A DNA stretch of 64,000 nt from a virus: positions 124,001-188,000 of the IMG/VR virus record IMGVR_UViG_3300032293_001706; one strand, 5' to 3'. Below, in pieces: positions 1 to 9,493 of this stretch. The notes under the pieces were generated by a model, which searched no databases, had not been told where the DNA came from, and saw nothing but the letters and a program-made list of their open reading frames with translations. Position numbers and translations under genes: made by a program. Positions within the stretch are counted from its first letter, which is position 1. The number at the start of each line of letters is the position of its first letter.

Positions 1-1
1 T

Positions 2-436
2 TCACAATTAAACCAATTAAGACTTTATGGACCAAAACCATATGTTGAAGGTGTTCCTGTAATAAAACAAGGAAAAATCGTTGGGTTGGTAAATAGAATC
101 GCACCTAATTATACGGCATATACATATAATGACCAACTTTATTATGATTATCCTGAAGGGTATACATTATTCATTACAGGATATTCAGACCCAACAAATC
201 CTGATAAAATAGTACCAATTACATCAGGATTAACACAAGAAATGATAACATTAATACCAATTGTAAAAGAAGAAATATTATTAGGTATGGTAAGTGATAC
301 AGAAATACAATCAAATGTATTTATAGATAGAGGAAAATTATCGGTAACCGAAAGTCTGTTAAGACTTGGAGAAGTTGATAGTATGAATGACCTCATAAAT
401 TATGGATATGGATACTTTAAAATAACGGAAATCTAA
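2..436 (+). CDS. Virion-type protein, 5'-truncated by window edge
   Basis: The reading frame is open from the first bases of the window, so only the C-terminal 144 residues are present. The visible part is acidic and rich in Tyr, Ile and Thr with no recognised motif. It ends at the first base of the next start codon, and the block it leads (next gene, then a tail protein I-like gene) points to a baseplate or tail role. That role rests on position only. A start at the internal TTG at 86 is unnecessary because the frame continues upstream. Confidence 0.6.
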   Translation, partial: SQLNQLRLYGPKPYVEGVPVIKQGKIVGLVNRIAPNYTAYTYNDQLYYDYPEGYTLFITGYSDPTNPDKIVPITSGLTQEMITLIPIVKEEILLGMVSDTEIQSNVFIDRGKLSVTESLLRLGEVDSMNDLINYGYGYFKITEI

Positions 437-1347
437 TGGCTTTAGGAACCTATGGGATAACAAGACCTGCTGACATGTCACCTGAAGATGTGGAAATCAT
501 AATGATTTATACACCTTCAAGAGATTATACTGCAACTCCTGTTATCAAGAAATTAAACGCAGCACAAATACTAACACCTTACTTTAACAACTCTAGTACG
601 GGTGGAGGAGCAAATGAAATTCTGGGGGGTATGTATAATTTAAGACTACCTTCAAATGAATTTAATAATATTGGAATCTATTCATTAATGATTAGGCCCG
701 CAGAAATCAGAACAACATTAACTGATTGTGGTGTATTGGCATCACTTCCTTCTGTTAAAGGTTTAATTGTTGATTTAAATAATGTTCCTGTAACATTCAG
801 GTCAAGATTTATATCTCAAGGACTTGTTGGATATAGAGTTGAATATTTAAATAGTGACGGTACAAAAATACCTAATTTTTACAGAGTTATCACATCATCA
901 TTTTATGTGGATACTGTTAACACTCAACCAACAGGTGCTAATGTGAATAGTGTAAGATATAGGTACATTGATTCACCAGCAGCAAGAAATTTGGTTTTTA
1001 TGACAGTGACACCATCAAGTTCACCATCTAATAATCCTGCAGCAATACCATATATAGGTCAGCCTGGTCAACAAGTTATTCTAACAAATACATTCTTTAA
1101 TCCGTTTATGATAGAAATTGAAATGGCGGAATATGACCTAAATTCAGTTGCTATTGCTCTTTATGGTAATCAGGTTAAGGCGGTTGAACCTGGATTATAT
1201 ACCATTTATGATTCACAAAGTAGAATCTATAAACAATATAACCTATTTGAAATCAGAAGCGACTTTAATGATACATTATATGAAGTTCGTCAAGATAGGG
1301 GTAATAATATCGATACAAGTCAAAGTTTTGATAATATAGTTCAATAA
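436..1347 (+). CDS. Putative baseplate/tail structural protein
   Basis: A 303-residue protein starting with MALGTYGITRPADMSPED and overlapping both neighbours by one base, so it is probably translationally coupled to them. It has no signal peptide or membrane segment; the composition (Asn, Thr, Val, Ile, Pro rich) suggests a beta-rich structural protein. It lies immediately before the tail protein I-like gene, where baseplate wedge proteins are common. I recognise no named family, so the call is contextual. Confidence 0.6.
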   Translation: MALGTYGITRPADMSPEDVEIIMIYTPSRDYTATPVIKKLNAAQILTPYFNNSSTGGGANEILGGMYNLRLPSNEFNNIGIYSLMIRPAEIRTTLTDCGVLASLPSVKGLIVDLNNVPVTFRSRFISQGLVGYRVEYLNSDGTKIPNFYRVITSSFYVDTVNTQPTGANVNSVRYRYIDSPAARNLVFMTVTPSSSPSNNPAAIPYIGQPGQQVILTNTFFNPFMIEIEMAEYDLNSVAIALYGNQVKAVEPGLYTIYDSQSRIYKQYNLFEIRSDFNDTLYEVRQDRGNNIDTSQSFDNIVQ

Positions 1348-4271
1348 TGACTAGAATAGTTGTTCCAAATACAGGTGCGGGATTTAATAGTCCTACTGAA
1401 AATTTAGTAGGTTTTCAGTCAGTGCAAGGTGGTGGTTTGACAAATACAAACTTCACATTTGATTATGGTATTACTGAAAAGATAAATCAAGAATATCAAA
1501 CAGGTGTATTTTCAGAACCTATTACACTTTCTACGTTAAACATTGAAACAATTGAGGAAGCAAGAGTTACTGCATCCAAAGATTTAAAAGTATATCCAAA
1601 TTTTGATTTAACGGAAGTAACAAACTTCACACTATATGGTTCATTAACAAAAAGACTTGAAGTATCGTTAACACAAATTATCAATTTCTTTCCCGCAGCA
1701 CTTGAAGTTGACCAAGTGTATTATGATTACACAACAGGTTATACCGCAACAAATGTAATTTATAATCAGAATGAAGATTTTACAACATTTGATATTGATG
1801 TAACAAGAATAAAAAATATTTTCGATATTGATTATTCTGTTAATGCTGAAAGAAATATATTATTAAGACCAACACCTGTAAGTCCGTTAAGGGCACTTAC
1901 AACAAGATATCAAGACTATTCATTATTCATTTCAACTGGAAGTACAGAATATAGAGTAATTTTATTTGAACCTAGTGATAGTTTAACAACAGGAACAATA
2001 ACATTTACTGTTTCAGGTAATCCGTTTTCGAGTCAAACATCAATTATTGATTCACTTGTTATTAGACCTAGTAAGTTAAAAACTGAAATGGTTTTTGCAA
2101 ATGATTTTGATGAGGTTGAAAAATTCTTATTAAATAGATTTGTTACACCAAAATATACATCACAATTTAAAATACCTCGTCAAACAGATAATGGAACTTA
2201 TTATACTGCATATGAATATCTTACTTGGCCGTTATTTGGTATCTGGAATATTGATATCCTAACTGCGGCATATGATTCATATGTTGAACAATTGGCACAA
2301 TTTGGTGCTGAAATAGATGATTTTAAAACAAACTTAATAAGTAGGTTTTTAACAACAGGAGCGTTTCATGAATTTGATACTCCTGACCAAAAAATTGAAA
2401 AGGTTCTTCAAATTTATTCAAGAAGTTTCGATGAAACAAAAAAATTCATTGACGCATTGGCAACAATGACTTCTGTTTCATATGTATCAGGTGATGACAT
2501 TCCATCGGCATTATTGATATATTTGGCAAAAACATTAGGATGGGATACAAACATATCTCCAATTTCAAATGAAGATTTTCTAAAATCGGTTTATGGGGTT
2601 AAAAATAAATCAATTTATGAAGGTTGGACAAGAGACCAAACACCAACAGAATTAAATTTTAAATATTATAATAAATTAATTTTAAATTCCGCTCACTTAT
2701 ATCGTTCAAAAGGAACAAGACGTTCAATTGAATTCTTAATGAAAACTATTGGCGCTCCACAAGCACTTGTCGAATATAATGAAACAATTTATGTTGCGGA
2801 TAGAACCATTAAATATTCAGATTTTTTAACTAAATATGCTAAAATATCTGGAGGTACATATGTTCAGAACATACCAGGATATTTGGTAGGAAGTGAATAT
2901 AAGTTTAAAGGACAAACATATACCGCCTTTACAACAAGTCAAAGTATTACAAATTCTCAATTTACATTAAATGATTATCCAATAAATGAAGATGGGTATC
3001 CTATAATGCCACAAGCAACTGATGACTTCTTTTTCCAAAAAGGAGGAGGATGGTATCAACAAACAAAGTTTCATAATTCAGGACAACAAGCGGTTGTAAC
3101 TAACCAAAATTTCACAGGTGAAAGTCCAAACTCACAACTTCAAACAATACCACCGTCATATGGGACAGATTATTTAAATAGGTTTATAAACTTTCCAAAT
3201 ATGGATGGTCTTGGTTTTAATCTAAGACAAGTTAAAACAAATGATAAATCAACATACACAACATCAAGTTCATTTGATTCAAATACATTGGTTGTTAATA
3301 CAAAAAATGTTGATTTATTTTTAAATGTTGGACAAGGTATTACATATAGTGTATGGGAAAATTCACGAGACGAAGAATATCCAATACCATATTCAGGACT
3401 TTCAAATCCATATCCAACACCAGGAAATTTAGATTGGACGGTTATAAATCCACAACCACAAATTGAAACTTTCGCAGAATTTGCACAAACATTCTATAAA
3501 AACATGATAAATGTAAGAAACAGATGGTATACCACAGATGGTAAATCATCGGGTTATCCAACATTACAATCTGTTTATTGGAATTACTTACAATCATTAG
3601 AAAAGGCGGGTATTGACATTAGTCATTACACCTATCAAAAAATGATTGATTATACTATAGGTATTGGTGACTATTGGACAAAATTGGTGGAACAAACAGT
3701 ACCATCAACAACAATATGGAATGGAGGTATAAAATATGAGAATTCCGCTTTTCACAGACAAAAATATGTTTATAGAAGACAAAGAGGATGTATCTTTACT
3801 GCGGTTCCATGTACTCCATGTCAAGCAATAGGACCGATATTTATGAATGATTGTATTGATGAAACAATTTCAGGGGCAACATATCCTTGGAGTGGAACAT
3901 CATCAACAATAGAGTCATTTTCAGACGCATTAATTAAATCTGTTAATCAAGTTTTATCATCAAGTGGTTATACATTATCAGAATGTGTAAAAGAATCTTT
4001 AACTTCAATATGGTATGTTGATTTGAGATTAGACAATACTGTTTTGGTTCAAGAACCGTTTTATACAGGGTATGGTATAAATGATATTCCAAGTGATAGT
4101 GATTGGTTGACCGCTCTTGAAAACAAACTTATGTATCTTTATCAATACGGATTAAATTATAATGTAAACGCTGAAAGAGTCATATTATCAAATTCAGGTT
4201 GTATGGAACTATTTACAAACAAGACCTTATCATTAAATGTAGGTATAAACGTATCAATCAATTGTAATTAA
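1347..4271 (+). CDS. Large baseplate protein with P2 gpI-like region
   Basis: A 974-residue protein. Around residues 445-475 it carries SAHLYRSKGTRRSIEFLMK followed by TIGAP, which resembles the conserved region of phage tail protein I / baseplate wedge proteins (P2 gpI type: a Y(R/L)-x-KGT segment before a helical part). The preceding 200 residues are helical and contain WPLFGIWNIDILTAAYDSY; the C-terminal third is Cys-containing and may attach fibre proteins. One-base overlaps on both sides fit a co-translated baseplate operon. A baseplate protein linking tail tube and fibres is the best reading; its exact T4 counterpart is uncertain. Confidence 0.65.
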   Translation: MTRIVVPNTGAGFNSPTENLVGFQSVQGGGLTNTNFTFDYGITEKINQEYQTGVFSEPITLSTLNIETIEEARVTASKDLKVYPNFDLTEVTNFTLYGSLTKRLEVSLTQIINFFPAALEVDQVYYDYTTGYTATNVIYNQNEDFTTFDIDVTRIKNIFDIDYSVNAERNILLRPTPVSPLRALTTRYQDYSLFISTGSTEYRVILFEPSDSLTTGTITFTVSGNPFSSQTSIIDSLVIRPSKLKTEMVFANDFDEVEKFLLNRFVTPKYTSQFKIPRQTDNGTYYTAYEYLTWPLFGIWNIDILTAAYDSYVEQLAQFGAEIDDFKTNLISRFLTTGAFHEFDTPDQKIEKVLQIYSRSFDETKKFIDALATMTSVSYVSGDDIPSALLIYLAKTLGWDTNISPISNEDFLKSVYGVKNKSIYEGWTRDQTPTELNFKYYNKLILNSAHLYRSKGTRRSIEFLMKTIGAPQALVEYNETIYVADRTIKYSDFLTKYAKISGGTYVQNIPGYLVGSEYKFKGQTYTAFTTSQSITNSQFTLNDYPINEDGYPIMPQATDDFFFQKGGGWYQQTKFHNSGQQAVVTNQNFTGESPNSQLQTIPPSYGTDYLNRFINFPNMDGLGFNLRQVKTNDKSTYTTSSSFDSNTLVVNTKNVDLFLNVGQGITYSVWENSRDEEYPIPYSGLSNPYPTPGNLDWTVINPQPQIETFAEFAQTFYKNMINVRNRWYTTDGKSSGYPTLQSVYWNYLQSLEKAGIDISHYTYQKMIDYTIGIGDYWTKLVEQTVPSTTIWNGGIKYENSAFHRQKYVYRRQRGCIFTAVPCTPCQAIGPIFMNDCIDETISGATYPWSGTSSTIESFSDALIKSVNQVLSSSGYTLSECVKESLTSIWYVDLRLDNTVLVQEPFYTGYGINDIPSDSDWLTALENKLMYLYQYGLNYNVNAERVILSNSGCMELFTNKTLSLNVGINVSINCN

Positions 4272-6391
4272 TGGCTAATTTTTTATATAATTTTTCAGTA
4301 ACTGGTGATTGTAATAATTCAGGCTCAGGAGCCATTAATATATCTTTATCGGGTGGTGTTGCACCATATACAGTAGATTGGGTAAATCCTAACTTAGGTT
4401 CAGGTAGCACAAAAACAGGATTAAATTCAGGGACATATGTTGTTCGTGTAAACGATTCATTAGGGGATACAAATAATGAGTTTTATATTAATATAATTGT
4501 TTCAAGTGGAGGATGTTTAAATGTATCAACAGTTTCAGGAACAACTTGTGGAGAAAATAACGGAGTTGTTACTTTAAGTGGAACTTCAAATGCATATCCA
4601 ATTACAATTAAATTATTTAGTGGTACGACAGAAGTATTATCAGGTATAACATATAATGGTGTGTTAAGTTTTACAAATGTACCTTCAGGTGTATTCAGAG
4701 CGTATTACCAAGATTATGGTGGTTGTAGTGGGTATTCAGAATCGATTATCGTCCAACCATCAAGTGAACTTGATTGGGGATTTTATGTTGTAGACAATAC
4801 TAGTTGTTATGGTAATGTTGGTAAGTTACAAATAACAGGACTTACGGGTACTGCTCCATATACATACTTATGGAATAACGGTCAGACAGGAACAACAATA
4901 ACTGGATTAACAGCAGATACATACTCTGTCACAATAACAGATTATTATGGTTGTCAAAAAACGAAAAGTGCAACTGTAAATAATGCTGACCCATTAACAA
5001 TTGCCTCAATAACCGCAACAAATCCAACTTGTTTTTCGGGTAATGGGACGGTTACATTAATACTTACGGGAGGTACGGGACCTTTCTTCTATTCAGGTAG
5101 TAATGGTACAACATTAATTTCATATGCAACACAAGTAACATTTTCAGGTTTCACACCTGGTGTTGCAACTTTTCTTGTTACTGACGCTACTTTATGTAAT
5201 ACAACTAGCTCGGTTTATTTACAAGCAGATGCGGGATTCACAGTAACTAACATACTTGTTAAAAATTCTACATGTTCAGTAGAAGGTGGAAGTGTTACAG
5301 TAAATGTGGTTGGGAATGGTCCATTTACATATACTTTAATATATCCTGACTCAACAACAAATGTAGTAACTCAAGTTTCACCAACAATAGTATATGACAA
5401 TTTAGATGAAGGCGAATATACAATTGTAATTGAAAATACGACAGGATGTCAATATAGTCAGACATTTAATGTTTACACTCAAGATAAATTTTCCGCAACA
5501 ACTTTTGTAACTGGAACGACTTGTGGATTAAACAATGGTATATGTTATCTTGAAGTTGGAAGCGGATATACAGGACTACTTGATTTTATTATAACAAGAA
5601 ATGACATACCGTTAATCCAATATGTTGATGTTGCATTTTCATCAGTAACGTTTAACAATTTATCTTCAGGAAATTATAAAATACAAATTAGAGACGAGGA
5701 TAATTGTTCGGTTTATAGAAACATAACAATTCAATCATCAAATAGTTTAGAATATATTTTGGTTCCAACAAGTTGTGGTAATAACAACAACGAAGGAACG
5801 ATAACTACCACAATATTTAACGGAACACCACCTTATACTTATCAATGGTCTGAAAACGCAAATAACGCTACCACACAGAATCTAACAGGATTAAGTGGTG
5901 GGACATATACTTTAACAATAACAGATTATTCAGGATGTAGTTTAACTAAAAGTGTTATTGTACCTTGTACACCACTTGTTTCAGGTTATGTTTATTTATC
6001 AGTTTTATCAGATGGATTTACGGTAACACCAAATTCTGAAAGAGATTTTTCATCTATGGTATCTGAAGGTTTTTACGATTTAACAACAGGTAATACAAAT
6101 TGTATTTTATCTTCTGCGACATATACAGCATTTGTTGAAGTAAGTGGAACAACATATACACAACCATTCTTCACAGGAACGACATTAAGTGGAGTCCCAA
6201 CAGAGTCACAATGGATACAAGCACTTGAAACAATATTGTCAGGGGTTACGGGTGTTAGCACATATACTTTTGATACCGTTAATAATGTTGTAACAGTTAA
6301 ATCAGTTTGTAATGGTACTGAAGATGATTTAAGTGATTCAGAGTTTGTAATAGGATTAACTATTGATTATAATATTAATTGTGAAACTTAA
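4271..6391 (+). CDS. SprB-repeat virion adhesin
   Basis: A 706-residue protein made of about seven Ig-like repeats of 70-90 residues. Repeats show the SprB signature (C..NNG.i..t..GG..PY.Y.W.nG.....t..L..G.Y.v.i.D..GC), for example GTAPYTYLWNNGQTG then TADTYSVTITDYYGC. SprB repeats are known from gliding-motility adhesins and cell-surface proteins of Bacteroidota. There is no signal peptide, and the gene lies between baseplate and lectin-like genes, so it is probably a virion fibre or adhesin rather than a secreted protein. The Ser/Thr-rich surface could be a target of the glycosyltransferases encoded downstream. The final ~110 residues (from SGYVYLSVLSDGF) differ from the repeats and may be an attachment domain. 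Confidence 0.7.
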   Translation: MANFLYNFSVTGDCNNSGSGAINISLSGGVAPYTVDWVNPNLGSGSTKTGLNSGTYVVRVNDSLGDTNNEFYINIIVSSGGCLNVSTVSGTTCGENNGVVTLSGTSNAYPITIKLFSGTTEVLSGITYNGVLSFTNVPSGVFRAYYQDYGGCSGYSESIIVQPSSELDWGFYVVDNTSCYGNVGKLQITGLTGTAPYTYLWNNGQTGTTITGLTADTYSVTITDYYGCQKTKSATVNNADPLTIASITATNPTCFSGNGTVTLILTGGTGPFFYSGSNGTTLISYATQVTFSGFTPGVATFLVTDATLCNTTSSVYLQADAGFTVTNILVKNSTCSVEGGSVTVNVVGNGPFTYTLIYPDSTTNVVTQVSPTIVYDNLDEGEYTIVIENTTGCQYSQTFNVYTQDKFSATTFVTGTTCGLNNGICYLEVGSGYTGLLDFIITRNDIPLIQYVDVAFSSVTFNNLSSGNYKIQIRDEDNCSVYRNITIQSSNSLEYILVPTSCGNNNNEGTITTTIFNGTPPYTYQWSENANNATTQNLTGLSGGTYTLTITDYSGCSLTKSVIVPCTPLVSGYVYLSVLSDGFTVTPNSERDFSSMVSEGFYDLTTGNTNCILSSATYTAFVEVSGTTYTQPFFTGTTLSGVPTESQWIQALETILSGVTGVSTYTFDTVNNVVTVKSVCNGTEDDLSDSEFVIGLTIDYNINCET

Positions 6392-7626
6392 TGGCGTCTA
6401 GATTAATAATACAAAATATAACAGGAACAACACCTTATTATGTGTATGTATGTGATGTGTTTGAAACATTATGTGAATATCTCGGAGTGTTAACAGGAAC
6501 AACTTTGGGTAGAACTTTCACTCTATCTTCATTATATGACACAGCACCGATAATTAGAGTTAAATTAATCGATAATAATGGTTGCGAAGTAAAAAAAGAT
6601 ATTTCGTGTGATGAAAATTGTACTTTCCAATTGGAAATATACAGCGTAGATGATAATATATGTTTGGCTTCTCCAACACCTACACCAACGGTTACTCCAA
6701 CAATCACACCATCAATAACACCAACACCATCTGTAACACCAACAGTTACTCCAACAACATCTATAACACCTACACCAACGGTTACTCCAACAATCACACC
6801 GACACCATCACCTACTTGTCCAGCAGCGGCATCGATAGTTAGTGATGGGTTGGTTGCATATTTGGACCCTGCAATTTGTAATGGTTTTACACAAGCGACA
6901 AACACATTAGAAGATGCCACGGGTAATTTTAGTGGGGATAATTTTGACTTGAGGGCTTATGTAAGACCAACAACTAGTACATCAACATTATATACTGGCA
7001 CCTCAATTTATAGTAACATTGGTGGGGGTTCGCTAACTATTAGTGCATCAACAGGGTATTTTTACGAACAAGTGAATCCATATGGATACAGTGCATATTC
7101 ATTCTCAATATGGTTTTACCCATTTAATAATATTACAAGTGCAACATCTGCAAATAATCTATTAGAACTTAGAACGTATCCTAATGCTAGTGGAATTCAA
7201 TACTTAGGTCTTGGTAATGTAACAGGACCTTCAGTGTTAAACGGTGAAATTGTTACAATATTGGGGGATTATCTTCAACCAGGAAATACATATCCTAGAA
7301 CTGCAGTAATGTCATCAGCATTTACCCAATTTAGTGCAAATACTTGGTATAACGTAACATGTAATTGGAATAGTGGTTCATCAAGATATGATATTTATAT
7401 CAACAATATACTTAGAACGGTTGTTAATTCAAGTGGGGGGAATGTTCCTGTAATAAACGCTAACTTATTAGTTGTTGGTGCGGTATGGGGTGATGGTCAA
7501 ATTTCAACCGCCGCAAGAAATATTTTTACGGGTAACATCGGTGAAATGCATTTCTATAATAAAGCTCTAACAGGTGCTGAGTTAACTCAAAATTACGACG
7601 CATTAAAAACAAGATACGGTTATTAA
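6391..7626 (+). CDS. Fibre protein: VYVCD module, Pro-Thr stalk, LamG-like lectin
   Basis: A 411-residue mosaic. Residues 1-90 form a small module (IIQNITGTTPYYVYVCD ... IDNNGCEVKKD) that recurs at 8709 and 26231. Residues about 95-142 are a TPTPTVTPT-type stalk. Residues about 150-411 look like a concanavalin A/LamG jelly-roll: YSFSIWFYPF, NTWYNVTCNWNS, YDIYINN, and a C-terminal GNIGEMHFYNKALTGAEL followed by NYDALKTRYGY, the usual end of phage and bacterial Laminin_G_3 domains. This architecture suggests a receptor-binding fibre with a carbohydrate-binding tip. It starts on the last base of the previous gene. Confidence 0.7.
   Translation: MASRLIIQNITGTTPYYVYVCDVFETLCEYLGVLTGTTLGRTFTLSSLYDTAPIIRVKLIDNNGCEVKKDISCDENCTFQLEIYSVDDNICLASPTPTPTVTPTITPSITPTPSVTPTVTPTTSITPTPTVTPTITPTPSPTCPAAASIVSDGLVAYLDPAICNGFTQATNTLEDATGNFSGDNFDLRAYVRPTTSTSTLYTGTSIYSNIGGGSLTISASTGYFYEQVNPYGYSAYSFSIWFYPFNNITSATSANNLLELRTYPNASGIQYLGLGNVTGPSVLNGEIVTILGDYLQPGNTYPRTAVMSSAFTQFSANTWYNVTCNWNSGSSRYDIYINNILRTVVNSSGGNVPVINANLLVVGAVWGDGQISTAARNIFTGNIGEMHFYNKALTGAELTQNYDALKTRYGY
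6675..6800 (+). repeat. Pro-Thr stalk with 36-nt exact direct repeat
   Basis: Low-complexity coding DNA for a (T/S)PT-rich linker. The same 36 nt occurs at 6675-6710 and again at 6765-6800, 90 nt apart, so the stalk length can change by slippage or recombination without loss of frame. Confidence 0.8.
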
Positions 7627-7641
7627 AAAAAAATAATAACC

Positions 7642-7650
7642 ATATTTATT
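7642..7650 (+). promoter_or_regulatory. ATATTTATT phage promoter-like motif
   Basis: ATATTTATT lies 4 nt before the ATG at 7655, in a 28-nt gap between otherwise abutting genes. It is one of a strand-consistent set of such motifs in this window. Confidence 0.4.
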
Positions 7651-7654
7651 ATAT

Positions 7655-8704
7655 ATGCCAACAACAAGACCTTTTGCATACAACACAGGTTCAACAATAT
7701 CAGGAACAGAACAAGTAGGAAATCTTGCGATAGGTCTTCAAGCTCAAGATTATTCATCAAATATTGGGGGTGTGAAATGGTGGATGGGACCTGATGAAGA
7801 TTTGGGGTATGTTATTGTTCACCAAACTGTAAGTGGTAATCAACCAAATCCTTTAGGTGTACCAGCATATGTTGGTTTTTGGAGAACTTCAGAAAAAACC
7901 GAACAAAGTTTTATTGGTTTGTCAAATTGGGTCGCAGCCGGAACCACCGCATTTACAACAGGAGACCAAGCGAAAATATGGTTAAATAGTAATGGATATT
8001 GGACATCATTTTCAACTGAAGGTAATATCATTCAAGACGACTTATTTATGGAATTAGATGCGTCAAATTATGTTAGTGGTGAATGGGTTGATGAAACAGG
8101 AAATGGTAATAACGCAACAATTAATGGGGCGACATGGGTATCAACAGATGGAGGCATTTTTGATTTGGATGGTATTAATGATAATATTCTCATCCCACAT
8201 AACTCATCGTTATCGCTATCGACAACAACTCAAAAAACAATTCAAGTTTGGGTTAAATTTGATACTTTGGGTGGATTAAGTCAACAAATTCCTGTTTTTG
8301 GAAAACTATCATCAAGCTTTGGATTTGATGGATATTGGGGAGGATTATTTTCAAATGGAGGTGTTATCAGGTGTGTAACAAATGGTACTGCAATACAAAG
8401 AGTATCCAATTCAACACTCACTGTAACAATAAATACGTGGTATTTAATTACATTTATTTCTCAAATAACATCAACATCAAATACAACTAAAGTATATATA
8501 AATGATATTGAATATATTACAACAGCACATGGTTCAGATACCTATAATGAATCAAATCCTTTATATTTAGGGTTTATAGGGACTGGAGTTGGTTCTCTTT
8601 ATCTTAATGGTAAAATAGGTGCATGTTATTTTTATACGAAAGGATTAACTTCTGATGAAGTTTCCACAAATTACAACACAACCAAATCAAAATATGGACT
8701 ATAA
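7655..8704 (+). CDS. Tail fibre protein with LamG-like lectin domain
   Basis: A 349-residue protein. The first ~125 residues (PFAYNTGSTISGTEQVGNL, then GVKWWMGPDEDLGYVI) form an N-terminal module that may bind the fibre or baseplate. Residues about 130-349 are LamG-like: LDASNYVSGEWVDETGNGN, TIQVWVKFDTLG, INTWYLITFI, TKVYINDIEY, LNGKIGACYFYTKGL and a C-terminal NYNTTKSKYGL, matching the end of the preceding gene. The two consecutive LamG proteins are probably paralogous tips for binding host glycans. Confidence 0.7.
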   Translation: MPTTRPFAYNTGSTISGTEQVGNLAIGLQAQDYSSNIGGVKWWMGPDEDLGYVIVHQTVSGNQPNPLGVPAYVGFWRTSEKTEQSFIGLSNWVAAGTTAFTTGDQAKIWLNSNGYWTSFSTEGNIIQDDLFMELDASNYVSGEWVDETGNGNNATINGATWVSTDGGIFDLDGINDNILIPHNSSLSLSTTTQKTIQVWVKFDTLGGLSQQIPVFGKLSSSFGFDGYWGGLFSNGGVIRCVTNGTAIQRVSNSTLTVTINTWYLITFISQITSTSNTTKVYINDIEYITTAHGSDTYNESNPLYLGFIGTGVGSLYLNGKIGACYFYTKGLTSDEVSTNYNTTKSKYGL

Positions 8705-8708
8705 CTAA

Positions 8709-9056
8709 ATGAACTCAAAAATATACATAACATCAGTTTCAGGTTCATCGCCATATTCATTTTATATGTGTGGAATTAATTTGGAAAATTGTACATTTCT
8801 TGGAACGGGAAGTACCACGACACCAACATTAACATTTTTACCAGCAACAATTTTTGCGGGAGCATCACAAGTAATTTTAAAAATGATTGATGCAAACAAT
8901 TGTGAAATTTTTAAAGTATTAGATTGCGATTCAAATTGTACGTTTGATATTATAATATATGATTATGAAACATATTCTTGTCTATCTAAAGTTTCAATTT
9001 TACAAGAAAATGGATTTTTTATCTTACAAGAAAATGGTGACAAGATACTTATATAA
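8709..9056 (+). CDS. Small virion protein, VYVCD-module family
   Basis: A 115-residue protein paralogous to the N-terminus of the 6391 gene and to the 72-residue protein at 26231. All share I..I(T/S)G(T/S).PY..Y.C, a middle (T/L)FLG/YLG, IK(M/L)ID.N.C(E/T)I.K, and paired cysteines (here DCDSNC). The C-terminus contains a tandem duplication of the motif ILQENG (ILQENGFFILQENGDKILI). It is probably a fibre adaptor or decoration protein; the function is inferred from family members fused to stalk and lectin domains. Confidence 0.6.
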   Translation: MNSKIYITSVSGSSPYSFYMCGINLENCTFLGTGSTTTPTLTFLPATIFAGASQVILKMIDANNCEIFKVLDCDSNCTFDIIIYDYETYSCLSKVSILQENGFFILQENGDKILI

Positions 9057-9072
9057 TATAAATTAAAATAAT

Positions 9073-9492
9073 ATGCCAGATTTAAGAATATCGCAACTAC
9101 CGTTTATTACTTCAGCAACAAAAAATTCATTATTTGTTGTGGTAGATTATACTGTTGAACCATCAGGAACAACAAGTTCGATGGCGTATTCATCCATAAC
9201 CAATAATACGGATTATTTGGTTACAGGTGTAACTTCTTCACATACCTTAACTTGGGATAAAACATATTGGGGGATAAGTGCAACAACAAATGTTGATTTA
9301 ACATTACCGAGTACAACAGGGAAAGAAGGTTATTTTTTAATTATAAAAGATGAAGCGGGAAGTTGCGGTTCATATAGAATAAGGTTAACACCATCATCAG
9401 GTACGATTGATGGAAGTTCATATGTTGATATGAACATAAATTATATGTCTCTGACTTGTTTGGTTAGAGGTGGTAATTGGTATTTAATTTAA
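9073..9492 (+). CDS. Putative tail fibre/structural protein
   Basis: A 139-residue protein starting PDLRISQLPFITSATKNSL, an opening I associate with phage fibre or neck proteins (xDLKISQLP-like N-termini). The rest is beta-rich and Ser/Thr rich, ending LTCLVRGGNWYLI, a typical end of fibre domains (GGxWxxI). It lies in a one-directional run of fibre genes with 2-16 nt spacing. Confidence 0.55.
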   Translation: MPDLRISQLPFITSATKNSLFVVVDYTVEPSGTTSSMAYSSITNNTDYLVTGVTSSHTLTWDKTYWGISATTNVDLTLPSTTGKEGYFLIIKDEAGSCGSYRIRLTPSSGTIDGSSYVDMNINYMSLTCLVRGGNWYLI

Positions 9493-9493
9493 T